This document shows positions 52,801 to 61,924 of a DNA stretch of 64,000 nucleotides, in pieces. The notes beneath the pieces were generated by a model. It did no database searches. It worked only from the letters and a program-made list of their open reading frames with translations, and had not been told where the DNA came from. Each line of letters starts with the position of its first letter. The stretch's first letter is position 1. A program made the translations under genes and the position numbers. The stretch is from NCBI RefSeq assembly GCF_023195755.1, contig NZ_CP096203.1:620001-684000 (forward strand), read 5' to 3'. Source of the stretch: Chryseobacterium nepalense (GTDB taxonomy: Bacteria > Bacteroidota > Bacteroidia > Flavobacteriales > Weeksellaceae).

Positions 52801-52956
52801 AGTGAAATTAACCGTTCACTTTCCTAGCCCCGATAGAAACGGTTACCCCGGAGCAAGAGCTGGAGAAATGCTGGAATATAAGGATTTAGCATTGGAGAAG
52901 GCGGGAAGAATGGGAGCGAGGAGTATGAGTGGATAGCGGGATTAAGCTCCTGAAAA
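52801..52956 (+). ncRNA. Candidate structured RNA between leuC and leuD
   Basis: Begins with a small hairpin (AGTGAA / TTCACT, 52801-52820), then CCTAGCCCCGATAGAAACGG, and ends GGATAGCGGGATTAAGCTCC (52931-52950) and TGAAAA. CCCG near the 5' end can pair with CGGG near the 3' end, GGAGC (52850-52854) with GCTCC (52946-52950), and ATGCT with AGCAT in the middle. Composition is much more GC-rich than the surroundings and purine-rich in the centre. It fits the recurring 'TAGCCCCGAT...AGCGGGA...GCTCCT' elements in Flavobacteria intergenic regions and may be related to the Flavo-1 RNA. A 74-residue open frame crosses it by chance. Confidence 0.5.
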
Positions 52957-52993
52957 TTAATTGAATAAATAACTATAATTGATTTAGCACAAA

Positions 52994-53599
52994 ATGCAAA
53001 AATTAGTCATTATACAATCCCGGGCAATTCCGTTGCCGGCAGAAAATATAGATACCGACCAGATTATTCCGGCCCGGTTTTTAAAAAGTATTGATAAAAA
53101 AGGGTTCGGTGAAAACCTTTTCCGGGACTGGAGGTACAGTGTTCATACGAATGACCCGAATCCCGATTTTGTATTAAATAATTCAAAATACTCAGGTGAA
53201 ATTCTGGTGGCGGGAAATAATTTCGGCTGTGGAAGCAGTCGGGAACATGCAGCGTGGGCGTTGACGGATTATGGTTTTAAAGTTGTTATATCCAGCTTTT
53301 TCGCCGATATTTTTAAAGGAAATGCTTTAAATAACGGGTTGCTTCCTGTAAAAGTTTCGGAAAGTTTTTTAAAGAAAATTTTAGACGGCATTACCGAAAA
53401 TCCTGAAGCAGAAATAAAGGTTGATGTGGAAAGCCAGACCATACAATTTGGAAATCGTTCCGAATATTTTGAAATTGATTCTTATAAAAAAATCTGCCTG
53501 ATGAACGGGTATGATGATATTGATTTTCTGATCAGCAGGAAAAAAGCCATTCAGGAGTTTGAATTAAAAACGCAGAAAATATATGAAAACAAGTTTTAA
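52994..53599 (+). CDS. leuD: 3-isopropylmalate dehydratase, small subunit
   Basis: 201 residues. Swivel-domain partner of LeuC. Landmarks [25 protein letters not shown] at the N-terminus and [28 protein letters not shown], the substrate loop. Overlaps leuB by 17 bases, so translation is probably coupled. Confidence 0.96.
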   Translation: MQKLVIIQSRAIPLPAENIDTDQIIPARFLKSIDKKGFGENLFRDWRYSVHTNDPNPDFVLNNSKYSGEILVAGNNFGCGSSREHAAWALTDYGFKVVISSFFADIFKGNALNNGLLPVKVSESFLKKILDGITENPEAEIKVDVESQTIQFGNRSEYFEIDSYKKICLMNGYDDIDFLISRKKAIQEFELKTQKIYENKF

Positions 53600-54704
53600 A
53601 ATTGCCGTTCTTCCCGGAGACGGAATAGGACCGGAAGTAGTGAACGAAAGCACTAAAATTCTGAACGCAATTGGCGAAGTTTTTAATTATACCTTCGAAT
53701 TCACGTACGGATTGATGGGCGCAGAAGCGATTTTTAAGACGGGAAATCCCTTACCGGAAGAGACGCTGCAAATCTGCAAAGAGGCTGATGCAGTACTTTT
53801 CGGAGCGATCGGAGATCCGTCTTTTGATCATAATCCTGATGCAAAAGTTCGTCCGGAACAAGGTTTACTTAAACTGCGAAAGGAGCTCGGACTTTTTGCC
53901 AACATCCGTCCTTTAAAAACATATTCTTCCCTGATTGATAAAAGTCCTCTAAAAAAAGAAATTATTGAAGGTGCCGATATCCAGATTTTCCGGGAGCTTG
54001 TGAGCGGAATTTATTTCGGTGAAAAATTTACCGATGAAGAAGCAGGATACGCTTATGATATTTGTAAATACTATCGTGATGAAATTGCACCGATCGTTCA
54101 TATGGCTTTTCAGGAAGCGCAAAAACGCAGGAAAAAATTAACCCTGATTGACAAAGCTAACGTTTTAGATACTTCCAGATTATGGAGAAAAGTCTGTAAA
54201 GAGATTGCACAGGAATATCCGGATGTGGAACTTGATTTTATGTTCGTGGATAATGCAGCAATGCAGTTGATTTTAAACCCGAAACAGTTTGATGTAATTG
54301 TAACGGAAAATATGTTCGGGGATATTATTTCGGATGAAGCGAGCGTGATCGGAGGGTCTATCGGTCTTCTTCCTTCGGCTTCCATCGGAAATGAAAATGC
54401 TTTATTTGAACCGATTCATGGGTCTTATCCTCAGGCAAAAGGAAAAGGAATTGCCAATCCTGTGGCATCTGTTTTAAGTACAGCAATGATGCTGGATTAT
54501 CTCGGACTGGGACAGGCGGCGGAAAAATTAAGACAGTCTGTAGAATATGCGATCGAAAATAAATATGTAACAATGGATCTGAATGCAGAACAGCATTATT
54601 CGACGGGTGAAGTAGGGAGCTTTATTGCCGATTACATTAAATATTCCGAAAAGTCTTATTATAATTTTGAGAATGTAAAAATCGGAAAATCTACGATTGT
54701 CTGA
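53583..54704 (+). CDS. leuB: 3-isopropylmalate dehydrogenase
   Basis: 373 residues. Oxidative decarboxylation of 3-isopropylmalate with NAD. Start [56 protein letters not shown] (substrate arginines); [32 protein letters not shown] and [22 protein letters not shown] (NAD-binding). Last gene of the operon. A hairpin at 54719-54787 and a second at 54822-54855 follow. Confidence 0.97.
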   Translation: MKTSFKIAVLPGDGIGPEVVNESTKILNAIGEVFNYTFEFTYGLMGAEAIFKTGNPLPEETLQICKEADAVLFGAIGDPSFDHNPDAKVRPEQGLLKLRKELGLFANIRPLKTYSSLIDKSPLKKEIIEGADIQIFRELVSGIYFGEKFTDEEAGYAYDICKYYRDEIAPIVHMAFQEAQKRRKKLTLIDKANVLDTSRLWRKVCKEIAQEYPDVELDFMFVDNAAMQLILNPKQFDVIVTENMFGDIISDEASVIGGSIGLLPSASIGNENALFEPIHGSYPQAKGKGIANPVASVLSTAMMLDYLGLGQAAEKLRQSVEYAIENKYVTMDLNAEQHYSTGEVGSFIADYIKYSEKSYYNFENVKIGKSTIV

Positions 54705-54718
54705 TTAAAAAAATAATT

Positions 54719-54787
54719 TCGCTTCGCTGAAAATTAGATAATATAGTTAACAGTCCATAAAATTCAGACGGCGGAGCGAATTTTTAT
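54719..54787 (+). terminator. Terminator-like stem after leuB
   Basis: TTCGCTTCGCTG (near 54718-54730) pairs with CGGCGGAGCGAA (near 54769-54781), all pairs with two G-U, across a large AT-rich loop, followed by five T. The large loop makes it less certain than the hairpin after it. Confidence 0.55.
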
Positions 54788-54821
54788 ATGGTTTGATTTT
54801 TATTTGTATATTTTTTTTCTA

Positions 54822-54855
54822 AAAAAGGTTCCGCTTTTATAAGCAGAACCTTTTT
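54822..54855. terminator. Bidirectional terminator
   Basis: AAAAAGGTTC pairs with GAACCTTTTT; inside, GCTT pairs with AAGC around a TTAT loop. A- and T-runs lie on both sides. Serves the leu operon from the left and the 61-residue gene from the right. Confidence 0.85.
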
Positions 54856-54858
54856 ATG

Positions 54859-55044
54859 TTATCCTTTGATATTGTCCGTTTTTCCGGATTCATTGTTTTT
54901 TGAAGATTTCTGAACGTCTTCCTTGTCTACATCAGAAGGGTTGGTTTTCTTTGATGCTGCAGGGATATTCTGGAAATCCTCATTTTGCTTTTTTGTTTCT
55001 GCGGTGTTTGCAGATTCCTTTTTTTTGTTTTCTTCTGAGTTCAT
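54859..55044 (-). CDS. Small disordered, charged protein
   Basis: 61 residues, with no hydrophobic segment and almost entirely K, E, N, D, S, T and Q: MNSEENKKKESANTAETKKQ at the start, ending KTDNIKG. Intrinsically disordered in appearance. The 11-base gap after the DUF4230 gene, in the same direction, argues that it is a real, co-transcribed gene. No family recognised. Terminated by the hairpin at 54822-54855. Confidence 0.5.
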   Translation of the reverse strand: MNSEENKKKESANTAETKKQNEDFQNIPAASKKTNPSDVDKEDVQKSSKNNESGKTDNIKG

Positions 55045-55055
55045 TGCTTTAAATT

Positions 55056-55661
55056 TTACAGTTTTAGAATGCCCAGCTTTCCTGTCTGGTCTTCTATTGT
55101 ATAATTCAAAGCCTTTGCCAAAACGAAAATCGTATTGAGATTTTCCATGAGCTGCTCTTTGCCTTCACTTTTCAGCCTGTTCTGATCGATAGAATTTATA
55201 GCTGTAGTTTTAGCTTTCTGAGTAACATTTTTAATGTCTTTTTCAGAAATTCTGTTAAAGAAAGAATCATCCAGCGACTGGATTTCCACACTTGGCGTAA
55301 TTCTTATCTCCGGCTCCGGAAGTTCTGTAATAATTAATTTTTTATTAATGGAATCTACTTCCATTTTCATTTTGTTCAGATCATAAGAAACCTGCGCATT
55401 GGTTTTAGTATAAGTAATAATACTGTTGCTGGATACTTCTTTTCCGAAGAATTCATAGCCCATTTTGGTCTTTTGCATGGAGGAAGTATTCTGTTCCAGA
55501 ACGACCATTTTATTCATCTTTGAAATCTGATTGGTCAGAATATAATAATCTGACTTTTCAGTTTTCTCAGCAGGATTTAAACAGGATCTGAAGCTGAAAA
55601 ACAGGATCATCATTAGAATGACACCTGCCAGAAACGGTAATATTACTTTTAGATTTCTCAA
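55056..55661 (-). CDS. DUF4230 membrane-anchored protein
   Basis: 201 residues. A single N-terminal membrane segment (VILPFLAGVILMMILFFSF) with the rest outside. The body matches DUF4230-type proteins: helical start, then YYILTNQISKMNKMVVLEQNTSSMQ, a beta-rich middle (ITYTKTNAQVSYDLNKMKMEVDSINKKLIITELPEPEIRI) and a helical end. Function unknown in the family. It starts 3 bases past the stop of the thioredoxin-like gene, so it is in the same operon. Confidence 0.8.
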   Translation of the reverse strand: MRNLKVILPFLAGVILMMILFFSFRSCLNPAEKTEKSDYYILTNQISKMNKMVVLEQNTSSMQKTKMGYEFFGKEVSSNSIITYTKTNAQVSYDLNKMKMEVDSINKKLIITELPEPEIRITPSVEIQSLDDSFFNRISEKDIKNVTQKAKTTAINSIDQNRLKSEGKEQLMENLNTIFVLAKALNYTIEDQTGKLGILKL

Positions 55662-55664
55662 GAT

Positions 55665-56231
55665 TTATTTATTAAAAATTTCTTTAATTACGGACTGGTC
55701 ATCCTTTTTTAATATTTCAGCAAGATCTCTTTCAATATATCCGGTCGTCGGCATTTCTATAATCCTGCCGATTTCTTTACCATATCTTTCTACAATAATT
55801 GTAGGTACTTTCTGAACGTTGTACCGTACTTCATCTCCTGTCGGGGATTCTTTTTTACGGTTGACTGCGATAATGGTAAGCTTGCTTTCGGGGAATTTTA
55901 CTTCCTCAAGAATCTTCATGAGGCGTGGGAAATCCCTGTGGCTGTCTTCACACCATGTTCCCATGAAAACAACCATATTATAAGAATTAATTTTCGCTTT
56001 TTTAAGTTCGCTGATGGCTTTTTGGTCCAGTGCATATTCGTCGTGCTCTTTTACATACCAATCCGAATACGGAGCTTCCAGGAATTTTTCTTTCAGCTGA
56101 TTTCCCAGCAGCATTTTCCCGTCGCTGGTGGTTTCCACTTCGCGGCCTACAACGACTTTTTGTGCAGAGAACTGCTGAAGGGCAAGGAACAATACGGAGA
56201 CCGTAAGAATACTTTTAATAATTTTTTTCAT
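55665..56231 (-). CDS. Thioredoxin-like protein with an incomplete CXXC site
   Basis: 188 residues from the ATG at 56231 (an in-frame TTG at 56243 overlaps the MazG-like gene and lengthens the signal peptide unnecessarily). Signal peptide of about 23 residues, cleaved after an Ala-Gln region. The thioredoxin fold is visible: VVFMGTWCEDSHRDFPRLMKIL, VNRKKESPTGDEVRYNVQKVPTIIVERYGKEIGRI with the cis-Pro in VPTI. The active site reads WCEDS, so only one of the two Cys of CXXC is present (CXXS). Periplasmic. It could be a monothiol reductase or a binding protein rather than a disulphide reductase. One base separates it from the upstream gene. Confidence 0.82.
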   Translation of the reverse strand: MKKIIKSILTVSVLFLALQQFSAQKVVVGREVETTSDGKMLLGNQLKEKFLEAPYSDWYVKEHDEYALDQKAISELKKAKINSYNMVVFMGTWCEDSHRDFPRLMKILEEVKFPESKLTIIAVNRKKESPTGDEVRYNVQKVPTIIVERYGKEIGRIIEMPTTGYIERDLAEILKKDDQSVIKEIFNK

Positions 56232-56232
56232 T

Positions 56233-56700
56233 CTATTTTTCAATAATTGTCTTCAGATCGGCAGGAGAATAATATTTGTTTTTCAGAACTTTATGATCTG
56301 CTTTCCTGTAAACATTATATTTTTCACCTGATTTTTCAAAAAATGATTCTACTTCTTTTTCTTTGTAGAATTCTACAGTTTCCTGTGCCTGCTCTTCATT
56401 GTCACAAGCCTTCGACATGTTGGATCGCTGTACTTCGTTGAACAGTTCTACAAATTTACTGCCAAGTCCGAATTCCAGAACCGCACCGCTTAATACATAT
56501 TGCAAATCACACAAAGCATCGGCAATTTCTACGATATTATTATCTGCAATGGCCTGTTTCAATTCGTTCAGTTCTTCCTGTAAAAGTTCAACCCTTAGGT
56601 TGCATCTTTCCGGTGAAGGAATCTGCGGGGTATCTAAAATAGGGGCTTTAAAAGTTGTGTGGAATTCTGCTACCTGGTTCAGACTGTCAATTTTATCCAT
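56233..56700 (-). CDS. MazG-like nucleoside triphosphate pyrophosphohydrolase
   Basis: 155 residues. All-alpha NTP pyrophosphatase fold: LRVELLQEELNELKQAIADNNIVEIADALCDLQYVLSGAV, with the metal-binding EELxE and EIADAxxD motifs. Cytosolic house-cleaning hydrolase acting on damaged or non-canonical NTPs in the family. The promoter box at 56719-56726 serves an operon with the thioredoxin-like, DUF4230 and 61-residue genes. Confidence 0.88.
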   Translation of the reverse strand: MDKIDSLNQVAEFHTTFKAPILDTPQIPSPERCNLRVELLQEELNELKQAIADNNIVEIADALCDLQYVLSGAVLEFGLGSKFVELFNEVQRSNMSKACDNEEQAQETVEFYKEKEVESFFEKSGEKYNVYRKADHKVLKNKYYSPADLKTIIEK

Positions 56701-56718
56701 GAATATTTTTTATTTAGG

Positions 56719-56726
56719 CAAATATA
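56719..56726 (-). promoter_or_regulatory. Promoter -7 box of the MazG-like operon
   Basis: TATATTTG on the - strand, an exact match, 18 bases before the ATG at 56700. Confidence 0.6.
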
Positions 56727-56874
56727 AAAATTAGGTTTCAGAAATCAGAATTCAGGACTTAGGTTTTTATAATTAAATGAAAATCATTAGTTCTTAATCT
56801 TGAATTTTAAATTCTAAATTTTGAATTGCAAATCAATCATGATTTATTACTTATTACTAATTGCTCATCACCCA

Positions 56875-56906
56875 TAAAAAAAGACTGCCCGTTTCCGGAC
56901 AGCCTT
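56875..56906 (-). terminator. Terminator after the metalloprotease gene
   Basis: On the - strand AGGCTGTCCG pairs with CGGGCAGTCT (with two G-U pairs) around GAAA, a stable tetraloop, followed by seven U. About 25 bases past the stop at 56931. Confidence 0.85.
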
Positions 56907-56930
56907 TACTCAATATTAATTGATCAGTTA

Positions 56931-59861
56931 TTAGTTTTTAATGAATCTCTTGGAGGTTTCTCCGATCTGAATCATATAAGCTCCTTTTATAAGACTGCTT
57001 ACATTGACAGAACCTCTTTCGAGTTTTCCAGAGTTGATTAGTTTTCCACCCATATCGAAGATTTTATAATCTTCTGCCGTCGTATTTGATATATATAAAA
57101 TGTCTTTCACCGGGTTTGGATACAGTTTAATATCTGTTATAAGATCTTTCGTACCGATTTCACCTCTTCCGGAAGATACGATGTTTAATGTATAATCTTC
57201 CACCTGTCCGTAGGTATACGTTCCGCATGAAGAGGAAGGAACAGAACTGTACTGCATCATGACCCTCATTCTTGTGCTACCTAAAGTAGCTGTTGAAGGA
57301 ATTGTGATAGAACCTGTTGCGGGACTTGTGGTAGAACCTGTTTTGGACCAGGCCAGTTCTCCGCTGTCTGTAAAGTCTCCGTCTCCGTTGTAGTCGATAT
57401 ATACCGCGTATGCTTCACTATACACTGTCGATGTCCATACAGGAGTTACCGAAATTGCATAAGCTGTTCCTCTGGTAACATTGGTAGAGATTGATGTAAA
57501 GTTTTCATATCCCGCAGTTCCTGTAGAAGTATTATTAATCGTACCGAATTTTACATTTCCGATTCTTTCATCTGCTGTATTATTTGCAGATGCCGAACAA
57601 TAGGAAACAGTACTTCCGGACAATGTGGTTACGCTTACCGAGTTGCTTGAAGATGATACGTTTCCAGCCGCATCTTTTGCTCTTACCGAGAAAGTATATG
57701 TTGTAGAAGGGCTAAGACTTGTTACGGTATACGATGTAGAAGCCGTAGAACCGATTAAAGAAGCTCCCTGGTAAACATCATAACCTGTTACCGCAACATT
57801 ATCCGTTGCTCCGGACCATGATAAATTGGTGCTTGTAGAAGTGGTTCCTGAGGCAGAAAGAGTAGGAGCTGTCGGAGCTGTTGTATCTGTTGTTCCGGAT
57901 CCTGCATTTACCGTGATATTGGCATTGTTTACATCAAAGAAAATATGATTGGATCCCTTCACCATAATTCTTCCTGTAGTGGTAGATGAATTAGGAATCG
58001 TTACTGCCTGAGACCCGTCATTTGGTGTTCCTGCCAACAGGGTAGTCCATGTATTTCCGCTGTCCGTTGACCAAAGAATATCAACATTCGCTGCATTTAC
58101 GCCATTTGCAGTAGTTCCCGCAACATTCCAGGTCACCGTTTGAGATGTTCCTCCCGTATATGTTGTTGCTGAATTCTGAGAGCTTACGCTGAATGGTCCT
58201 GCAGTTCCGTTTACCGTTATCACAGCATCATCAGAATTGTTCCCTGAACCGCCTGCTCTGTTATCACGAACAGTAAATCTGAAATTATAGCTTCTAGCTA
58301 CATTAGATAAAGCTTCCACGGTAATTTCCGAACCAGCCGTTGTTGTAGCTCCGGCTAGAACAGAAGACATTCTCGGAAAATATCTTACCGGTGAAGCGGT
58401 TGGAGTAAATGATCTGAAAGTAGGTCCTGAAGCCTTTGTTGCACTTGCCGCGGAGCTTGCACCGGTCTGGGAAGAAGAAGCATTATCCATTTGTTCCCAG
58501 ATATAGGTTAACGAATCTCCGTTGGCATCTGTTCCGGTTCCCGTTAACATAAACGGTGTCCCTTTAGGAATAGTGTAATCTAACCCTGCGTTAGCTGTAG
58601 GAATTGAATTTCCGGTATTGGTGCTTACAGGACAGGTTTTGGCTTTAATATTATTGGTAATCTGCTGAATGCTGATTGCATGGAAGAACGCATCGGAGTG
58701 AGGCTGAATATCCTGGCTGGTAATTCCTGCATATCCCATAATTGTTGATCCTGATCCCGGTTCCATATTGGCGCCAGTGCCTTCATTGCTCATAGAAAAG
58801 GTATGGTTTCCGCCAAACTGATGTCCCATTTCATGGGCTACATAATCAATATCAAAATTATCTCCTGAAGGAATTCCGTCTGCCGGAGAAGTATAGCCGC
58901 TTCCTTTGGATCCGTTGGTACATACACATCCGATACAGCCTGCATTCCCACCACCTCCGGAAGCTCCGAACAGATGACCGATGTCGTAATTGGCTTCGCC
59001 GATAACTGATGTTAAAGTCGACTGTAGCTGGGAGTTCCAGTTATTCATCTGTGCAGCAGCAGAGTAGGGATCCGATGAGGCGCTTGTATAAATCACAGCA
59101 TCATTATTGGAAATTAAAACCATTCTTGCCGAAAAATCTTTTTCAAAAACGCCGTTGACCCGGGTCATGGTGTTATTCATTGCAGCTAAAGCATTCGCTT
59201 TAGTTCCTCCGAAATAAGCCGTATATTCTCCCGTACAAGACAATGCAAGTCTGAATGTTCTTAATTTAGCATCATCCGCATTAGGCCTTGCCGCCATATT
59301 GGTAGACACTGAAGCGCCTTTCTGGGCAACATCCAGCACGGTACATTCAAATTTATTGAGATCGTCTTTTTTATCAGATTTTTTATAAACAATATAAGTG
59401 GAAAGATCTTTGGTGTACGGTTCAATAAAAACCGCAGATTTATCACCATAAATTTCCATGGACGAAAGTCCTAATGGTGAAACACTGAAATAAACAGTTG
59501 AAGAAGGGTTTTCAAGACCTTCACCCACATATGCTTTTATATCAGGATATTTTGCAGCCAGCTGAGGATCGAAATTGGAATTTTCTCTGACTTTGAAGTT
59601 TTCCATTCTTCCTTCAGCATTGGGAAAAGAGATGATAATTTCAGATTTTTCTCCGGCAGCCAGCCTTTTTGGAGCTTTAACAAGAGCATTTTTTAACCCA
59701 TTAATGTCAAGGCTGTAAATTTTAGGATTAATAATACTGCTTTTGTTTTCGAAGATGTTGGAAGTTATTTTTCCTGAACCTGAAGACCAGAGACGATCGG
59801 TCTGCGCGAAGGAAATGCCGGATAGAAAAAGCATTCCCAACAACGTTAATTGTTTTTTCAT
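56931..59861 (-). CDS. Secreted reprolysin-like metalloprotease with type IX sorting domain
   Basis: 976 residues from ATG 59861; the longer frame to 59921 adds a second hydrophobic stretch with no family support. Signal peptide MKKQLTLLGMLFLSGISFA, then a beta-rich propeptide-like part to about 200. Zinc metzincin motif HEMGHQFGGNH at residue 343, with catalytic Glu344, and Met-turn STIMGYAG near 380. Then beta-sandwich domains at about 435-650, an FN3 domain near 655-752 (TAPTLSASGTTSTSTNLSW), a GEVED-type domain at about 760-900, and a T9SS sorting domain at 905-976 (YPNPVKDILYIS ... KGAYMIQIG). It degrades proteins outside the cell. Promoter at 59889-59896. Confidence 0.92.
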   Translation of the reverse strand: MKKQLTLLGMLFLSGISFAQTDRLWSSGSGKITSNIFENKSSIINPKIYSLDINGLKNALVKAPKRLAAGEKSEIIISFPNAEGRMENFKVRENSNFDPQLAAKYPDIKAYVGEGLENPSSTVYFSVSPLGLSSMEIYGDKSAVFIEPYTKDLSTYIVYKKSDKKDDLNKFECTVLDVAQKGASVSTNMAARPNADDAKLRTFRLALSCTGEYTAYFGGTKANALAAMNNTMTRVNGVFEKDFSARMVLISNNDAVIYTSASSDPYSAAAQMNNWNSQLQSTLTSVIGEANYDIGHLFGASGGGGNAGCIGCVCTNGSKGSGYTSPADGIPSGDNFDIDYVAHEMGHQFGGNHTFSMSNEGTGANMEPGSGSTIMGYAGITSQDIQPHSDAFFHAISIQQITNNIKAKTCPVSTNTGNSIPTANAGLDYTIPKGTPFMLTGTGTDANGDSLTYIWEQMDNASSSQTGASSAASATKASGPTFRSFTPTASPVRYFPRMSSVLAGATTTAGSEITVEALSNVARSYNFRFTVRDNRAGGSGNNSDDAVITVNGTAGPFSVSSQNSATTYTGGTSQTVTWNVAGTTANGVNAANVDILWSTDSGNTWTTLLAGTPNDGSQAVTIPNSSTTTGRIMVKGSNHIFFDVNNANITVNAGSGTTDTTAPTAPTLSASGTTSTSTNLSWSGATDNVAVTGYDVYQGASLIGSTASTSYTVTSLSPSTTYTFSVRAKDAAGNVSSSSNSVSVTTLSGSTVSYCSASANNTADERIGNVKFGTINNTSTGTAGYENFTSISTNVTRGTAYAISVTPVWTSTVYSEAYAVYIDYNGDGDFTDSGELAWSKTGSTTSPATGSITIPSTATLGSTRMRVMMQYSSVPSSSCGTYTYGQVEDYTLNIVSSGRGEIGTKDLITDIKLYPNPVKDILYISNTTAEDYKIFDMGGKLINSGKLERGSVNVSSLIKGAYMIQIGETSKRFIKN

Positions 59862-59888
59862 ATAAATTCTTATTTGATTGTGGAATAC

Positions 59889-59896
59889 CAAATCTA
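59889..59896 (-). promoter_or_regulatory. Promoter -7 box of the metalloprotease gene
   Basis: TAGATTTG on the - strand, an exact match, 27 bases before the ATG at 59861. Confidence 0.6.
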
Positions 59897-60066
59897 ATAA
59901 AAATATGATTACGAAAAACAAAATTTTTTAAGAATATTTTAGATATTCCATCTAAATAATTATGCAATACATTAAATATTTCTGTTTTTACATTTTTTCC
60001 TAAAAAGAAAATAGCACACGCAAAACACGTGTACTATTCACTTTTAATGATATAATTCTAATTTTT

Positions 60067-60567
60067 TTAAAATGAGTTATCATCAGCAGTAGGACCGTAC
60101 ATTCCCGGGACTTTATTTCCCGTTGATCTCAGGTAAACAATCAGTTCTCCTCTGTGATGATATAAATGATTAAACAAAAAAGCTCTTATAACCTGAATCT
60201 TCGGCATTGGAGGAAAAGCGACATTTCCATTCATTTCCATTCTCCATTCATTCATCATCGTACTTTCATCCCAATTATTCAGGACGTCGTGAGCTTTGGC
60301 TACATTTTCTTCAAACTTTTCCACAATAGTCTGCGTTTTTGAAATGTCGCCTTTATCGTAATGATAAGTTCCCATATCAAAGACATCTTTGTTAAATGTT
60401 CCGTCATACCAGTTGTAGACTTCTGCAATGTGGGACGCCAACTGTGCCGTTGTCCAGTTTTTTTCAGAAGGTTTCCATTCTAATGCGCTGTCCGGAATTG
60501 CATTTAAAAGTTTTCTGGTGTTCTCTGCCTCATGCAGGAATTCACCTAAAAGTGCTTGTTTAATCAT
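60067..60567 (-). CDS. DinB family protein
   Basis: 166 residues, a four-helix bundle. Conserved metal-binding His: WTTAQLASHIAEVYNWYD (one His, after about 45) and RAFLFNHLYHHRGELIVYLR near 130-150. Related to DinB/YfiT-type enzymes that carry Ni or Zn and may act in thiol transfer or damage response. It starts 26 bases after the acyl-CoA dehydrogenase stop in the same direction and is possibly co-transcribed. Confidence 0.8.
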   Translation of the reverse strand: MIKQALLGEFLHEAENTRKLLNAIPDSALEWKPSEKNWTTAQLASHIAEVYNWYDGTFNKDVFDMGTYHYDKGDISKTQTIVEKFEENVAKAHDVLNNWDESTMMNEWRMEMNGNVAFPPMPKIQVIRAFLFNHLYHHRGELIVYLRSTGNKVPGMYGPTADDNSF

Positions 60568-60593
60568 TTGTATTTATTTTAAAAATGTTTTTT

Positions 60594-61733
60594 TTATTTT
60601 GTAATATCTCTTCCGATTACGAGTCTCTGAATTTCAGAAGTCCCTTCACCAATGGTGCAAAGCTTTGAATCTCTGTAGAATTTTTCAGCAGGGAAATCTT
60701 TGGTATAACCATATCCTCCGAATATCTGAACGGCATTATTGGCGATTCTTACACAGGCTTCGGAAGCATATAGTTTTGCCATTGCACCTTCCTTGGTCAT
60801 CTTCTGTTTTGCATTTTTCAGAGTAGCTGCTCTTTGGATCAGCAATTCTGCCGCATCAATTTCCGTAGCCATATCTGCAAGCATAAAGTTAATGGCCTGG
60901 AATTCTGAAATCGATTTCCCGAACTGATGTCTTTCTTTAGCATATTTTAAAGCAGCTTTGTAAGCTCCTCTTGCTGTTCCCAAACTTAAAGCAGCAATTG
61001 AAATTCTTCCTCCGTCAAGGATTTTCATGGCCTGCTTGAAACCTTCTCCCACTTCTCCCAAACGGTGAGAATCCGGCACACGTACATTATCGAAAATAAG
61101 TTCTGCCGTTTCAGAAGCCCTCATCCCCAGTTTATTTTCTTTTTTCCCGGAACTGAAACCCGGCATTCCTTTTTCAAGTACAAAAGCAGTGGAATTATTT
61201 TTAGCTCCTTTTTCTCCCGTTCTGGTCATCACTACTGCGATATCTCCTGAAATAGCGTGGGTAATGAAATTTTTAGCACCGTTGATAATCCATTCATCAC
61301 CGTCTTTTACAGCAGTAGTGGACATTCCGCCGGAATCAGAACCTGTATTGTGTTCAGTAAGTCCCCATGCACCGATTACTTTTCCTGATGCAAGCTGCGG
61401 AAGCCATTTATTTCTTTGCTCTTCATTCCCGAATTCATAAATATGATTCGTACAAAGGGAATTATGTGCTGCTACGGAGAGACCGATAGAAGGATCAACC
61501 TGAGAGATCTCATCCAGAATGGTAACATATTCATGATATCCAAGACCTGAACCACCATACTGCTCAGGAATAACAATTCCCATAAACCCCATTTCTCCTA
61601 ATTCATGAAATAAATCTTTAGGGAACGTTTGACTTTCATCCCACTCCATAATATTAGGTCTAATATTCTTTTCAGCAAACTCTTTTGCTGTTTCCGCTAT
61701 CATTTTAATGTTGTCAATAGTCTCTGTATTCAT
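60594..61733 (-). CDS. Acyl-CoA dehydrogenase
   Basis: 379 residues. FAD enzyme of fatty acid or branched-chain acyl-CoA oxidation. Landmarks: EYGGSGLGYHEYVTILDEISQVDPSIGLSVAAHNSLC, WGLTEHNTGSDSGGMSTTA, the FAD loop near KNFITHA, RGAYKAALKYAKERHQFGKSISEFQAI and the C-terminal QIFGGYGYTKDFPAEKFYRDSKLCTIGEGTSEIQRLVIGRDI. The catalytic Glu is in YGGxGxTKD...GTSE. The substrate chain length cannot be told from sequence; it is closest to short/medium-chain types. Confidence 0.93.
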   Translation of the reverse strand: MNTETIDNIKMIAETAKEFAEKNIRPNIMEWDESQTFPKDLFHELGEMGFMGIVIPEQYGGSGLGYHEYVTILDEISQVDPSIGLSVAAHNSLCTNHIYEFGNEEQRNKWLPQLASGKVIGAWGLTEHNTGSDSGGMSTTAVKDGDEWIINGAKNFITHAISGDIAVVMTRTGEKGAKNNSTAFVLEKGMPGFSSGKKENKLGMRASETAELIFDNVRVPDSHRLGEVGEGFKQAMKILDGGRISIAALSLGTARGAYKAALKYAKERHQFGKSISEFQAINFMLADMATEIDAAELLIQRAATLKNAKQKMTKEGAMAKLYASEACVRIANNAVQIFGGYGYTKDFPAEKFYRDSKLCTIGEGTSEIQRLVIGRDITK

Positions 61734-61753
61734 ATAGATATATAGTTAATTCC

Positions 61754-61761
61754 CAAAGATA
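61754..61761 (-). promoter_or_regulatory. Acyl-CoA dehydrogenase promoter -7 box
   Basis: TATCTTTG on the - strand, an exact match, 20 bases before the ATG at 61733. Confidence 0.6.
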
Positions 61762-61924
61762 ATTAAATTGACGGAACGCCCAAAAAAATTATTCAAAGCA
61801 TTCTACTCCTGTTGCAATTTTTTAATTTTCAGGTTTTTATATTTTAAAAGTTAATAATATTTAATAAAAAATCCCGAACTTTAAGAATATTAATTTACTA
61901 TTTTAGCCACCCAATTTTTACGGC

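Noticed and set aside
52712-52936. 74-residue open frame between leuC and leuD
   Set aside because: It crosses the structured RNA candidate and starts inside a repeat; residue content is unlike a protein and codon use is odd. Treated as chance coding over an RNA.
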